7,756 nt of DNA from Chlorobiales bacterium (lineage in GTDB: Bacteria; Bacteroidota; Chlorobiia; Chlorobiales; Chlorobiaceae). The stretch covers positions 1-7,756 of the forward strand of contig JAKSCY010000674.1 of NCBI GenBank assembly GCA_022360355.1, in the 5' to 3' direction. The translations under genes were made by a program, and so were the position numbers. Positions 1 to 7,131 of the stretch are shown here, in pieces; within the stretch, counting starts at the first letter, position 1, and every line of letters begins with the position of its first letter. Under the pieces are notes generated by a model. The model ran no database searches. It worked only from the letters and a program-made list of their open reading frames with translations, and was not told the origin of the DNA.

Positions 1-1
1 G

Positions 2-52
2 TTAGCATTCAAAACACTTGACAGGAATGCACTGGAGGCGTATGGAAAGTAA
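2..52 (+). CDS. Possible 3' end of an upstream gene (partial)
   Basis: Frame 2 is open from the window edge to a TAA at 50-52 and would encode the C-terminus [16 protein letters not shown]. The codons are unremarkable and the stop falls beside the lptB start region, as expected for a preceding operon member. In many bacteria lptB follows lptA or lptC, but 16 codons are too few to identify a family. A competing reading is frame 1, which stops at 19-21 after VSIQNT. The call rests only on frame openness and position. Confidence 0.25.
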   Translation, partial: LAFKTLDRNALEAYGK

Positions 53-791
53 TGGCATGGTATCGACACTCAGTTGCAACGGACTGAAAAAGATCTACAA
101 CAAGCGTGAAGTTGTCAAAAGCTCCACCCTGGAGGTGAAACCGGGGGAAATTGTCGGACTTCTGGGGCCTAATGGCGCGGGCAAGACAACCACGTTCTAC
201 ATGATCGTCGGGCTGGTCAGACCAAATGCAGGTGAAGTGTTTCTCGACAACCAAAACATTACCAACCTGCCCATGTACAAACGAGCGCGACTGGGAATCG
301 GCTACCTTCCGCAGGAAGCCTCGGTGTTCAGAAAAATGAGTGTTGAAGACAACATTCTCAGCGTTCTGGAATTCGGCACTCTGTCACAAACAGAACGCTT
401 GGAAAGAACAGAGGAAATGCTTGAGGACCTCGGTATAGCGAACATACGTAAAAGTATGGGTTATGCCCTTTCGGGAGGAGAACGTCGACGCACCGAAATC
501 GCAAGGGCATTGGCGCTACAACCGAAATTCATTCTGCTCGACGAACCATTTGCCGGTGTTGACCCGATTGCCGTCGAGGACATTCAGGAAATTGTCGAAG
601 GCCTTGTAAAACGCAATATAGGCGTGTTGATTACCGATCACAACGTGCACGAAACCCTCTCCATCACCAACCACGCATACCTGTTGTTTGACGGAACAAT
701 TTTCATGCAGGGAACTCCTGAAGAGATCGCTGCAAACCCTGAAGCAAGAAAGGTCTATCTCGGTGAAAAATTCTCTCTTGAACGCTATTGA
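42..791 (+). CDS. lptB: LPS export ABC transporter ATP-binding protein LptB
   Basis: This is the cytoplasmic ATPase of the LptB2FGC complex, which extracts lipopolysaccharide from the inner membrane and drives it along the Lpt bridge to the cell surface. From the start at 42 (249 residues) the motifs are: Walker [10 protein letters not shown] at 42-50, Q-loop Gln91 in [11 protein letters not shown] signature LSGGE at 143-147, Walker B FILLDE at 163-168 with Glu168 catalytic, and switch His200 in ITDHN. The stretches [23 protein letters not shown] and the C-terminal VYLGE are typical of LptB rather than of other ABC ATPases. Start choice: GGAGG lies only 3 nt before ATG 42. ATG 57 has a weaker GGAAAG but gives 244 residues, close to the 241 of E. 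coli LptB, so either is possible. ATG 27 and TTG 18 look too far upstream. No lptF, lptG or lptC is in the window. The next gene starts 24 nt downstream. Confidence 0.95.
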   Translation: MESNGMVSTLSCNGLKKIYNKREVVKSSTLEVKPGEIVGLLGPNGAGKTTTFYMIVGLVRPNAGEVFLDNQNITNLPMYKRARLGIGYLPQEASVFRKMSVEDNILSVLEFGTLSQTERLERTEEMLEDLGIANIRKSMGYALSGGERRRTEIARALALQPKFILLDEPFAGVDPIAVEDIQEIVEGLVKRNIGVLITDHNVHETLSITNHAYLLFDGTIFMQGTPEEIAANPEARKVYLGEKFSLERY

Positions 792-815
792 GTTCCCAAC
801 CCCTGCCACAGAACG

Positions 816-3461
816 ATGGTTCCCAAAAAACTCATCATCAGCAATTTTCAGAGTTACGGCGAAGAGCCTCAGGAACTCGACTTTGACCGTTTCAGAATAG
901 CCTGTCTGACAGGCGTCAATGCCGCCGGAAAATCCAGCCTTATAGAGGCGATGGGGTGGTGTATCTGGAGCAAAGGCCGTACAGGAAAGGAGGGATTGAT
1001 CAACGAGAACGCCAGCGAAATGCAGGTATCCTGTGTTTTCGAGACAAACGGAAAAACTTACAGGATAGTACGCAGGGCAACCAGGAAAAAAAACGGGGGT
1101 ACAACCGAACAGGTCGATCTCCATATCTTTGACCCTGAAAACAGTATTTTCAAAAGCCTGAATGAAAACACCCTTCGCCTCACTCAGAAAAAAATCCTCG
1201 ACCTTGTCGGCCTTGATTACGATGCCTTTATCAGTTCCTCTTTCATAAGCCAGGGACGATCAAACGAATTCACCCTTAAGTCCCCGAAAGAACGCAAGGA
1301 GATTCTGGCTCAAATCCTCCGGATTGACCGTTACGCTTCCCTGGCGGAGAAAGCAAGGGAAAAAGCAAGAGTGCTGGGCGAGGAAGTCACCTATCTTTCC
1401 GGCAGAATCAGCACCTTACGTGATGACCTCTCCAACTCCCCCGAATTACGAGCAGAACTGAAAACAAAAACTTCAGAGTCGAAAAAAACTGAAAAGGAAC
1501 TCACTGCCCGTACCGTGTTATGCATGGAACTGGAACAGCAATTGACGACAATGAAAGGACTGGAACTTGAACGGAAGACTCTCAAGGCTCAACTGGCCGG
1601 AATCGATTCCCGCAAAAAAGAGCTTGACGTCCGTAACGGAAAACTCCGGGAGGAGGAAGCGGAATTGCGGACACTTGTCGACAGCAGGGATACTATCGAA
1701 CAAAATATCAGTAAATTCAACCGGTTGAAAGAGCAGCTTGCCGCACTGGAAAGCGCTTCAAAAACCGTAGACAAGCTCCGCCAGAACAGCATGCGGATCG
1801 AATCGACGAAGACGCTTAAGACAGAGAAAGCCTCTCACAAGGCCGAAACCCTTGAATCGGCATTGCACACATCCGATTCGGCACTGCAGCATCTTGCCGA
1901 GAAAATAAAGACCCTGCAGACTGACCGCCAGACGGTTGCGGACCTTGGCAAACAGCAGCAAATGCTCGAAACGTCGGCGTTTTCACTCGAACAGGAACTT
2001 AACGGGAAAGACCGCTGCATGCACTCACTCTCACTGGTGGAAAACCGCATAAAAACACTGCTCGAAAACCTTGAGGAGATAAAGACAAAGGGTCTGGAGT
2101 TCAAGGGCATCGAAGGGACGACCTGTCCGCTCTGCCATTCGACGGTTGATGACGCCCATAAGGAAAAGGTACTTGAAGAGTACCGTGTTCAGTACCGGAA
2201 CACCGAGAAACAGCTTGCACAAAACAGAACTGAAAAAAAGCAGCTCGAAACGCTCTGGCGCGATCTCGAAAAAAAACAGCAGGAATCCAATGCAAAACAG
2301 GAAAAGCTTCAGACCGTTCGGCACAAGCTTTTAGTGCTTGAAGAACGGCTGAAACAGCTTGAAGAACTCGAAGCAACGTTCGATGAAACCGGAAAAACAA
2401 GGGAAGCCCAGGCGGCGGAGCTCCGAGAAACCCGTGACGCCCTCACGTCAGGAACTATCGCAGCAGAGGAAGTCCGCCAACTCTCGCAGATCAATGCAGA
2501 AATAGCTTCGCTCGGCTACAAACCTGAAGTGCACGAATCCCTGAAAGCGGAGCTGGAAGACCTCTCGAATGCCGAAAGCCGTGCAGGTGCACTTGCGATG
2601 GCTGCCTCACGTCTTGAAAAACTGATCGTCGAACGCGATACCTGCCGAACAGAACTCGCCTCTCTTGAAAAAGAACAGAAAACTCTTGCCAACCGACTTG
2701 ACGAAACAGCTTCTCTTCTTGCTGATAAACCGGAACTCGAAAAGCGGTTCGAGAGCGCAGAACAGGAGAAAAAAACAACAGAAAAGATGCTGCGGCAGCT
2801 CCTGGTAGAAAAGCAGAGTCTGCAAAACCATCTTGACAAACTGGCGGAAAAGAAAAAACAGAGAAAAGAGCTTTCCAAAGAGCTTGAAAAGAAAGAGGAG
2901 CAAAAAAATGTTTTCGATATTCTGCATGAAGCTTTTGGAATCAAGGGAATACAAAGCTTGTTGATAGAAAATGCAGTGCCTCAGCTTGAAGAACAGGCGA
3001 ACAGTATCCTGGGTAAGCTGACACAGCATCAAATGGCATTTGAAATCCGGACACAAAAGCTTCGCATCAATAAAAATGTTACCGAAACTCTTGAAATAGC
3101 CATTTCAGATTCCCAGGGCGAGGTCAGGGATTACGAGAGTTTTTCCGGAGGCGAAAAGTTCCGTATAGACCTTTCACTCAGAATCGCCCTCTCGAAACTC
3201 CTTTCCATGCAAACCGGTCACGGCATCAAGCTGCTGGTCATCGACGAGGGATTCGGCACCCAGGATGAAGACGGCCTCGATGCAATTATCGACTCAATAC
3301 ATCGTATTACGGAAGAGTTTGAAAAAATCGTACTAATTACCCACCTTGAAAAGTTGAAGGATGCATTCGAGGTAAAAATCGCCGTATCCCGCCAACCCGA
3401 ACAGGGGTCTGCTTTTTCCATAATAACCGGAGATCCTGCAGGATACTCCTTACCGGCATGA
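816..3461 (+). CDS. sbcC: SbcC/Rad50-type SMC-like ATPase with zinc hook
   Basis: This is a DNA repair ATPase of the Rad50/SbcC family, which normally works with the nuclease SbcD/Mre11 to process DNA ends and hairpins. The N-terminal ATPase half (about residues 1-165) has Walker A GVNAAGKSS at 33-41 and Q-loop Gln146 in FISQGR. A long Glu/Lys/Leu-rich coiled coil runs from about 170 to 430. At the apex is the zinc hook CPLC (Cys437 and Cys440), through which two monomers join around a zinc ion. The returning coil spans about 450-700. The C-terminal half has signature FSGGEK at 776-781, Walker B LLVIDEGFGTQD with Asp810 and Glu811, and ITHLEKLKD. At 881 residues it is nearer to archaeal Rad50 in length than to the 1048-residue E. 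coli SbcC. The start fits because the Walker A strand follows about 30 residues later, although no clear Shine-Dalgarno precedes it. It lies 24 nt after lptB, so co-transcription is plausible. No sbcD is adjacent, which is unusual. The family call is firm; the pairing with SbcD is inferred. Confidence 0.92.
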   Translation: MVPKKLIISNFQSYGEEPQELDFDRFRIACLTGVNAAGKSSLIEAMGWCIWSKGRTGKEGLINENASEMQVSCVFETNGKTYRIVRRATRKKNGGTTEQVDLHIFDPENSIFKSLNENTLRLTQKKILDLVGLDYDAFISSSFISQGRSNEFTLKSPKERKEILAQILRIDRYASLAEKAREKARVLGEEVTYLSGRISTLRDDLSNSPELRAELKTKTSESKKTEKELTARTVLCMELEQQLTTMKGLELERKTLKAQLAGIDSRKKELDVRNGKLREEEAELRTLVDSRDTIEQNISKFNRLKEQLAALESASKTVDKLRQNSMRIESTKTLKTEKASHKAETLESALHTSDSALQHLAEKIKTLQTDRQTVADLGKQQQMLETSAFSLEQELNGKDRCMHSLSLVENRIKTLLENLEEIKTKGLEFKGIEGTTCPLCHSTVDDAHKEKVLEEYRVQYRNTEKQLAQNRTEKKQLETLWRDLEKKQQESNAKQEKLQTVRHKLLVLEERLKQLEELEATFDETGKTREAQAAELRETRDALTSGTIAAEEVRQLSQINAEIASLGYKPEVHESLKAELEDLSNAESRAGALAMAASRLEKLIVERDTCRTELASLEKEQKTLANRLDETASLLADKPELEKRFESAEQEKKTTEKMLRQLLVEKQSLQNHLDKLAEKKKQRKELSKELEKKEEQKNVFDILHEAFGIKGIQSLLIENAVPQLEEQANSILGKLTQHQMAFEIRTQKLRINKNVTETLEIAISDSQGEVRDYESFSGGEKFRIDLSLRIALSKLLSMQTGHGIKLLVIDEGFGTQDEDGLDAIIDSIHRITEEFEKIVLITHLEKLKDAFEVKIAVSRQPEQGSAFSIITGDPAGYSLPA

Positions 3462-3571
3462 GTTGATCGATTTTTCCCGGCATACCTGAACTGCCGATGC
3501 GATGTACCAAACCCTGAAGAGATGCAACGATACCTCCCTGTTATATCTGTGGCGGAACGAACTATGTTCTC

Positions 3572-3631
3572 TGGAGGTTTGTATTTAATCGGTCTCATGT
3601 TCTGAAAGATCAGCACTGCCGGGAGCCTCCA
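3572..3631 (+). promoter_or_regulatory. Possible structured leader element
   Basis: TGGAGGTTT at 3572-3580 can pair with GAGCCTCCA at 3623-3631, giving nine pairs of which two are G-U. Inside it CTGA (3602-3605) can pair with TCAG (3610-3613) around an AAGA loop. No T-run follows, so this is not an intrinsic terminator. The cobalamin riboswitch consensus is not recognisable here, although the next gene is predicted to use B12. Pairing of this size can arise by chance in a 255-nt gap. Confidence 0.2.
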
Positions 3632-3657
3632 CCCTCAATGTGAACATTTCCGATAAG

Positions 3658-3686
3658 ACAGATCGAACAAGCGTAACCATTATATT
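3658..3686 (+). promoter_or_regulatory. Weak promoter-like element upstream of radical SAM gene
   Basis: TATATT at 3681-3686 matches five of six positions of the -10 consensus and sits 30 nt before the ATG at 3717. The hexamer about 17 nt upstream (ACAGAT, 3658-3663) is a poor -35 match. The call rests on the -10 box and its position in the gap. Confidence 0.22.
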
Positions 3687-3716
3687 ACAACACCATTTGA
3701 AACGATCGACCGAGGC

Positions 3717-5228
3717 ATGAATATCCTGCTGCTTTATCCGGAGTTCCCCGACACGTTCTGGAGCTTCAAACACGCGCTCAAGTTCGTCAGAAAAAAAGCT
3801 TCATTGCCTCCTCTCGGGCTCCTGACGGTCTCTGCGATGCTGCCGCAACAATGGCAAAGAAAACTTGTCGATCTGAACGTCTCCAAGCTTTCGCAAAAAG
3901 ATATCGAATGGGCTGATATAGCATTCGTCAGCGCAATGGGTGTACAGAAAAGCTCCGCACAAAAGGCCATTACCAAGTGTAAAAACGCAGGCCTTAAAAT
4001 TGTTGCGGGCGGACCTCTCTTTACTTCCGAACCGGAATGTTTCCCGGAAGTTGATCACCTGGTACTGAATGAAGCGGAAATCACGCTCCCTCTTTTCCTT
4101 GAAGATCTTGCTCACGGCACTCCAAAAAAACAGTACCGGTCGGGCGGCTTTCCCGATGTCAGAACATCGCCGGTTCCAGAATGGGCGCTGCTTGACATGA
4201 AAAAATATGCATCGATGGCATTGCAGTTCTCGAGGGGCTGCCCCTACCGCTGCGATTTCTGCAACGTCACGACGCTGTTCGGACATAAAATCAGAACAAA
4301 AACCAGTGAACAGATCATACGTGAGCTGGAATCCATCCACAAAAAAGGTTGGCGCGAAAGCATTTTTTTTGTGGATGATAACTTTATCGCTCACAAATCC
4401 TATCTGAAAAAGGATCTGCTGCCGAAACTCATCGAGTGGCAGAACTCAAAAAAAACAACAACGAAGTTCTACACAGAGTGCTCCATCAACATAGCCGATG
4501 ACCCTGACCTCATGAAACTTATGGTCAAGGCCGGTTTCAACCAGGTCTTTATCGGCATCGAAACTCCTGACAGCTCTGCTCTTGAAGCTTGCGGCAAACA
4601 GCATAACACCTCACGGAACATGCTCGAAAACATCAAAAGGATTCAGCGGGCGGGACTGGAGGTGCAGGGAGGATTCATCGTTGGGTTCGACACCGATACT
4701 CCCTCTATTTTCCAGCAGCAGATAGAGTTTATCCAGAACAGCGGGATCGTTACCGCCATGGTCGGACTGCTTCAGGCACTGCCCGGCACGAGACTCTATG
4801 AACGCATGGAGAAGGAGGGCAGGCTGCTGAGCAGCTCAACCGGAGACAATGTCGACAATACAACGAACATTGTGCCCAAAATGGATATTGCGATGCTTCG
4901 CAAGGGATACCGGGATATGATGGACTATCTGTATTCACCGAAAAACTATTACCGGCGCATCAAAACGCTGCTGCTCGAATACAGGCCTCCAAAGTTCAAG
5001 TCCCGTTTCCGGCCAGGACAACTGATAGCCCTTTTCCGATCCATGATAGTCCTTGGCGTCGTCGGAAAGGAACGGCTGCACTACTGGAAAATGCTCATCT
5101 GGACACTTTTCAGGCAACACCAGTCGTTTTCTCTCGCAATAACCCTTTCCATCTACGGCCACCATTTCCGGAAAGTTTGTAACCTGCACCTGAAAACAGA
5201 AGAACATCACGCAACATCCCCGGTATAA
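3717..5228 (+). CDS. B12-binding-domain radical SAM protein (DUF4070-like C-terminus)
   Basis: This is a predicted cobalamin-dependent radical SAM enzyme of 503 residues. The N-terminal B12-binding-like Rossmann domain spans about residues 1-140 (MNILLLYPEFPDTFWS, SLPPLGLLTVSAML, KIVAGGPLFTSEPE). The radical SAM core follows, with the cluster-binding motif CPYRCDFC (Cys175, Cys179, Cys182), then FFVDDNF and FIGIETPD. The C-terminal part (about 370-503, including LYSPKNYYRRIKTLL) resembles the DUF4070 extension. No DxHxxG cobalamin-binding histidine motif is visible, as is usual in this class. Characterised relatives with this architecture include the bacteriochlorophyll methylases BchQ and BchR of green sulfur bacteria and the hopanoid methylase HpnP. 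Methyl transfer to an unactivated carbon is therefore plausible, but substrate and subgroup cannot be settled from sequence alone. CGAGG lies only 1 nt before the ATG, so translation initiation is not strongly marked. The HD-domain gene starts 21 nt after its stop. Confidence 0.88.
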   Translation: MNILLLYPEFPDTFWSFKHALKFVRKKASLPPLGLLTVSAMLPQQWQRKLVDLNVSKLSQKDIEWADIAFVSAMGVQKSSAQKAITKCKNAGLKIVAGGPLFTSEPECFPEVDHLVLNEAEITLPLFLEDLAHGTPKKQYRSGGFPDVRTSPVPEWALLDMKKYASMALQFSRGCPYRCDFCNVTTLFGHKIRTKTSEQIIRELESIHKKGWRESIFFVDDNFIAHKSYLKKDLLPKLIEWQNSKKTTTKFYTECSINIADDPDLMKLMVKAGFNQVFIGIETPDSSALEACGKQHNTSRNMLENIKRIQRAGLEVQGGFIVGFDTDTPSIFQQQIEFIQNSGIVTAMVGLLQALPGTRLYERMEKEGRLLSSSTGDNVDNTTNIVPKMDIAMLRKGYRDMMDYLYSPKNYYRRIKTLLLEYRPPKFKSRFRPGQLIALFRSMIVLGVVGKERLHYWKMLIWTLFRQHQSFSLAITLSIYGHHFRKVCNLHLKTEEHHATSPV

Positions 5229-5249
5229 ACTTATTGCTGACATTCGTTC

Positions 5250-6656
5250 ATGATTTCCGATAACGTTCTCTTCCGTTCTGAAGGCGGTTTTATCAGGATT
5301 CCTGTCTGGGGCCATATTCCACTCAGTGCACCATTAAAAAAAATCCTGACGCACCCTGCATTCCTGCGACTGAAAAGCATCCGGCAGCTCTCCTTCTCCC
5401 AACAGGTCTATCCGGGAGCAAATCATACCCGCTTTGAACACTCGATCGGCGTCTATCACCTCATGAAGCTCATTTTGCAGAGGATACTGACAAACCCTCT
5501 TGCAGAAAGTCTGCAGGACGATAACCTCCATTTCGATAACCATACCTGCAAACTGCTGCTTGCTTCCACCTTGCTCCATGACATCGGACACTATCCGCAC
5601 GCCCATGTTCTTGAAGGACAGGCACCTGTCTACCAGAACAAGCCTGTTTTCGCCGCTCACGAGTCACTGATAAACAGGTTTCTCTTCGAGTCATACGAAG
5701 GGTTTGAACCGGTTTCGGTGATCCTGGAGAACGAGTGGCAGGTAGATCCCGTCGAGGTAACGGGCATCATTACCGGAAAAACCGAAAGATTCAAAAAGCT
5801 GATCAGTGGCACGCTCGATCCTGACAAAATGGATTACCTCATGCGCGACGCACACCACTGTAACATACCCTATGGCAGCATAGACATTGAACGGCTTATC
5901 GAGTCATTTGTTCCCGACCCCAGGCTGCAACGCTTCGCTATCACTGAAAAAGGGATCGCGCCGCTCGAAAGCCTGCTCTTCACGAAATACATGATGATGC
6001 GCAATGTTTACTGGCACCATACCAGCCGCACGTTCTCGGTTATGCTGCGCAGGATGCTGCAGGATGCGGTTGACGCCGCGGTTGTCTCACCGAACGAACT
6101 GAGGGCACTGTTTTACGACAATTCCGACGACAGGGTACTCCACGAACTGACACAGCGCCTGAATGCTGCATGGCCGCCATCAGGAGAGCTTTTACACAAC
6201 ATCATGCAGAGAAAAATCTATAAACGCGCCCTTACCCTATCCCCTTACCGGAACGGAGCAAACGAACAGGTATCATGGATGTTTGCTTACGCAACAGACC
6301 ATGTTCACCGCACGAAAAAAGAAAGCAGCATCTGCGAAATACTCAACAGACATGGCGGCCTCGACCTGCAGGGTCATGAAGTGCTCATCGATCCGCCTTC
6401 ACTGAAAGATGTTTTCGACTATGCCGACCTCAGGGAATTGCGCATATATCCTACACGCCGGGAACACCTGAATGATCCACGATCAGCTCCTGAACGCTAT
6501 ATTCGTTTTGATGATTTCGGTGAATCGGTTTTTCTGTCGGATTTTATTCTCTTATTCGAACGTTATACAAAAAAGTTCAGGATCGTCTGCCGTGATGATC
6601 TTTGCAATGCAATATTGATGCATCAGGATGAAATCATCGAGGCATTGAAGGAATAA
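5250..6656 (+). CDS. HD-superfamily phosphohydrolase (dGTPase/SAMHD1-like)
   Basis: This is a 468-residue metal-dependent phosphohydrolase of the COG1078 type, the wider group that includes bacterial dGTPases and SAMHD1. The four metal ligands are visible: His64 in TRFEHS, His110-Asp111 in LLHDIGHYPHAH, and Asp192 in LDPDKMDYLMRDAHH. His114 and His119 match SAMHD1 His210 and His215, and Lys193 follows Asp192 as Lys312 follows Asp311 in SAMHD1. The N-terminal IRQLSFSQQVYPGANHTRFEHSIG is typical of the group. The C-terminal half (about 260-468) is helical and not diagnostic. Hydrolysis of a dNTP or another nucleotide is the likely reaction, but substrate preference cannot be read from these motifs. 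The ATG at 5250 has no evident Shine-Dalgarno, and 21 nt separate it from the radical SAM stop, so co-transcription or translational coupling is likely. No frameshift or missing ligand was seen. Confidence 0.9.
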   Translation: MISDNVLFRSEGGFIRIPVWGHIPLSAPLKKILTHPAFLRLKSIRQLSFSQQVYPGANHTRFEHSIGVYHLMKLILQRILTNPLAESLQDDNLHFDNHTCKLLLASTLLHDIGHYPHAHVLEGQAPVYQNKPVFAAHESLINRFLFESYEGFEPVSVILENEWQVDPVEVTGIITGKTERFKKLISGTLDPDKMDYLMRDAHHCNIPYGSIDIERLIESFVPDPRLQRFAITEKGIAPLESLLFTKYMMMRNVYWHHTSRTFSVMLRRMLQDAVDAAVVSPNELRALFYDNSDDRVLHELTQRLNAAWPPSGELLHNIMQRKIYKRALTLSPYRNGANEQVSWMFAYATDHVHRTKKESSICEILNRHGGLDLQGHEVLIDPPSLKDVFDYADLRELRIYPTRREHLNDPRSAPERYIRFDDFGESVFLSDFILLFERYTKKFRIVCRDDLCNAILMHQDEIIEALKE

Positions 6657-6732
6657 CGCTCATTCGCCACCTTTCCTTGAAGCTTTTTTATTATTTTGTA
6701 GTAATAATCAGCGTAAACAAAAGAGAGAAACC
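6657..6732 (+). promoter_or_regulatory. AT-rich gap with promoter-like elements
   Basis: TTGAAG at 6677-6682 is a four-of-six -35 match. AATAAT at 6703-6708 is a five-of-six -10 match, but the 20-nt spacer is longer than ideal. A weak stem is also possible: AAGGAA (6648-6653) with TTCCTT (6673-6678), followed 5 nt later by six T residues at 6684-6689. This could be a poor terminator for the HD gene, a promoter for the next gene, or both. Confidence 0.35.
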
Positions 6733-7089
6733 ATGGACAATCAGGACAACTACTATAAAGGACTTTTCTACGGCGCTGCTCTCGGTGCCGCCATCGGCAC
6801 GGTTATGGGATTGCTGTTCGCTCCGGACAAAGGTCAGGAAACCCAACGTATCATTACAGGCAAGCTGCGCCATGCCCTCGATCTTGCAACCGACAAGGCT
6901 GCAGAATTTTACGATGGTGACGAGCATGGCGAAATCTATGACAACGAAGCCGGTCAGCGGTCGAAAGAGATCATTGAAAATGCCAGAGATGAGGCACGCA
7001 AGATCCTTAATGATGCGAACACCATCCTCAAGGAAATAAAGAACCAGGCAAAGGGACAGCCGAAACCTCATGACCCTCATGAAAACTGA
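6733..7089 (+). CDS. YtxH-like small membrane-anchored protein
   Basis: This 118-residue protein has one glycine- and alanine-rich hydrophobic segment near the N-terminus (about residues 9-31, GLFYGAALGAAIGTVMG followed by LLFAPDKG). The APDKG end of the segment is characteristic of YtxH-domain proteins. The rest is charged and predicted helical (about 32-105, with RSKEIIENARDEARKILNDA), ending in a His/Pro-rich tail. It is probably tethered to the inner membrane with the helical part in the cytoplasm. Members of this family are often stress-associated, but the biochemical role is unknown. A purine-rich GAGAG with about 5 nt spacing precedes the ATG and supports this start. The hydrolase gene begins 42 nt after its stop. 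A general structural protein is an alternative. Confidence 0.75.
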   Translation: MDNQDNYYKGLFYGAALGAAIGTVMGLLFAPDKGQETQRIITGKLRHALDLATDKAAEFYDGDEHGEIYDNEAGQRSKEIIENARDEARKILNDANTILKEIKNQAKGQPKPHDPHEN

Positions 7090-7131
7090 GGGAACCATGT
7101 AAGAAAAATAACAATCAAGCGAAGAAGAGCC

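Larger units (their letters stand above)
3462..3716 (+). other. Intergenic gap before the radical SAM gene
   Basis: This 255-nt gap is the longest in the window. The only open frames are tiny; for example 3502-3588 would give 28 residues, with no ribosome-binding site and no recognisable motif. No G+C-rich hairpin followed by a T-run was found after the sbcC stop, so no intrinsic terminator can be called. The gap probably carries the promoter and leader of the downstream pair. Confidence 0.5.

Noticed and set aside
516..1124. Long minus-strand open frame (202 residues) across the lptB-sbcC junction
   Set aside because: It lies opposite two clear genes with intact family motifs and shows no recognisable motif of its own; it is a shadow frame.
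3502..3588. 28-residue + strand open frame in the intergenic gap
   Set aside because: It is very short, has no ribosome-binding site and has no hydrophobic or toxin-like pattern.
3614..3632. Segment faintly like part of a B12-box (cobalamin riboswitch)
   Set aside because: Only scattered bases agree and the other conserved blocks of the riboswitch are not found upstream.
4363..4370. Run of eight T in the radical SAM gene as a possible phase-variable site
   Set aside because: The run encodes the conserved-looking IFFV strand in frame; tracts of this length occur by chance and no variation is visible in one sequence.
3801..4394. Minus-strand open frame of 197 residues inside the radical SAM gene
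   Set aside because: It lies antisense to the B12-binding and radical SAM core, whose motifs prove the + strand is coding; no domain is visible in it.
6648..6689. Intrinsic terminator after the HD gene
   Set aside because: The stem has only six A/G-C/T pairs, a 19-nt loop and a 5-nt gap before the T-run, too weak to call as a separate feature.
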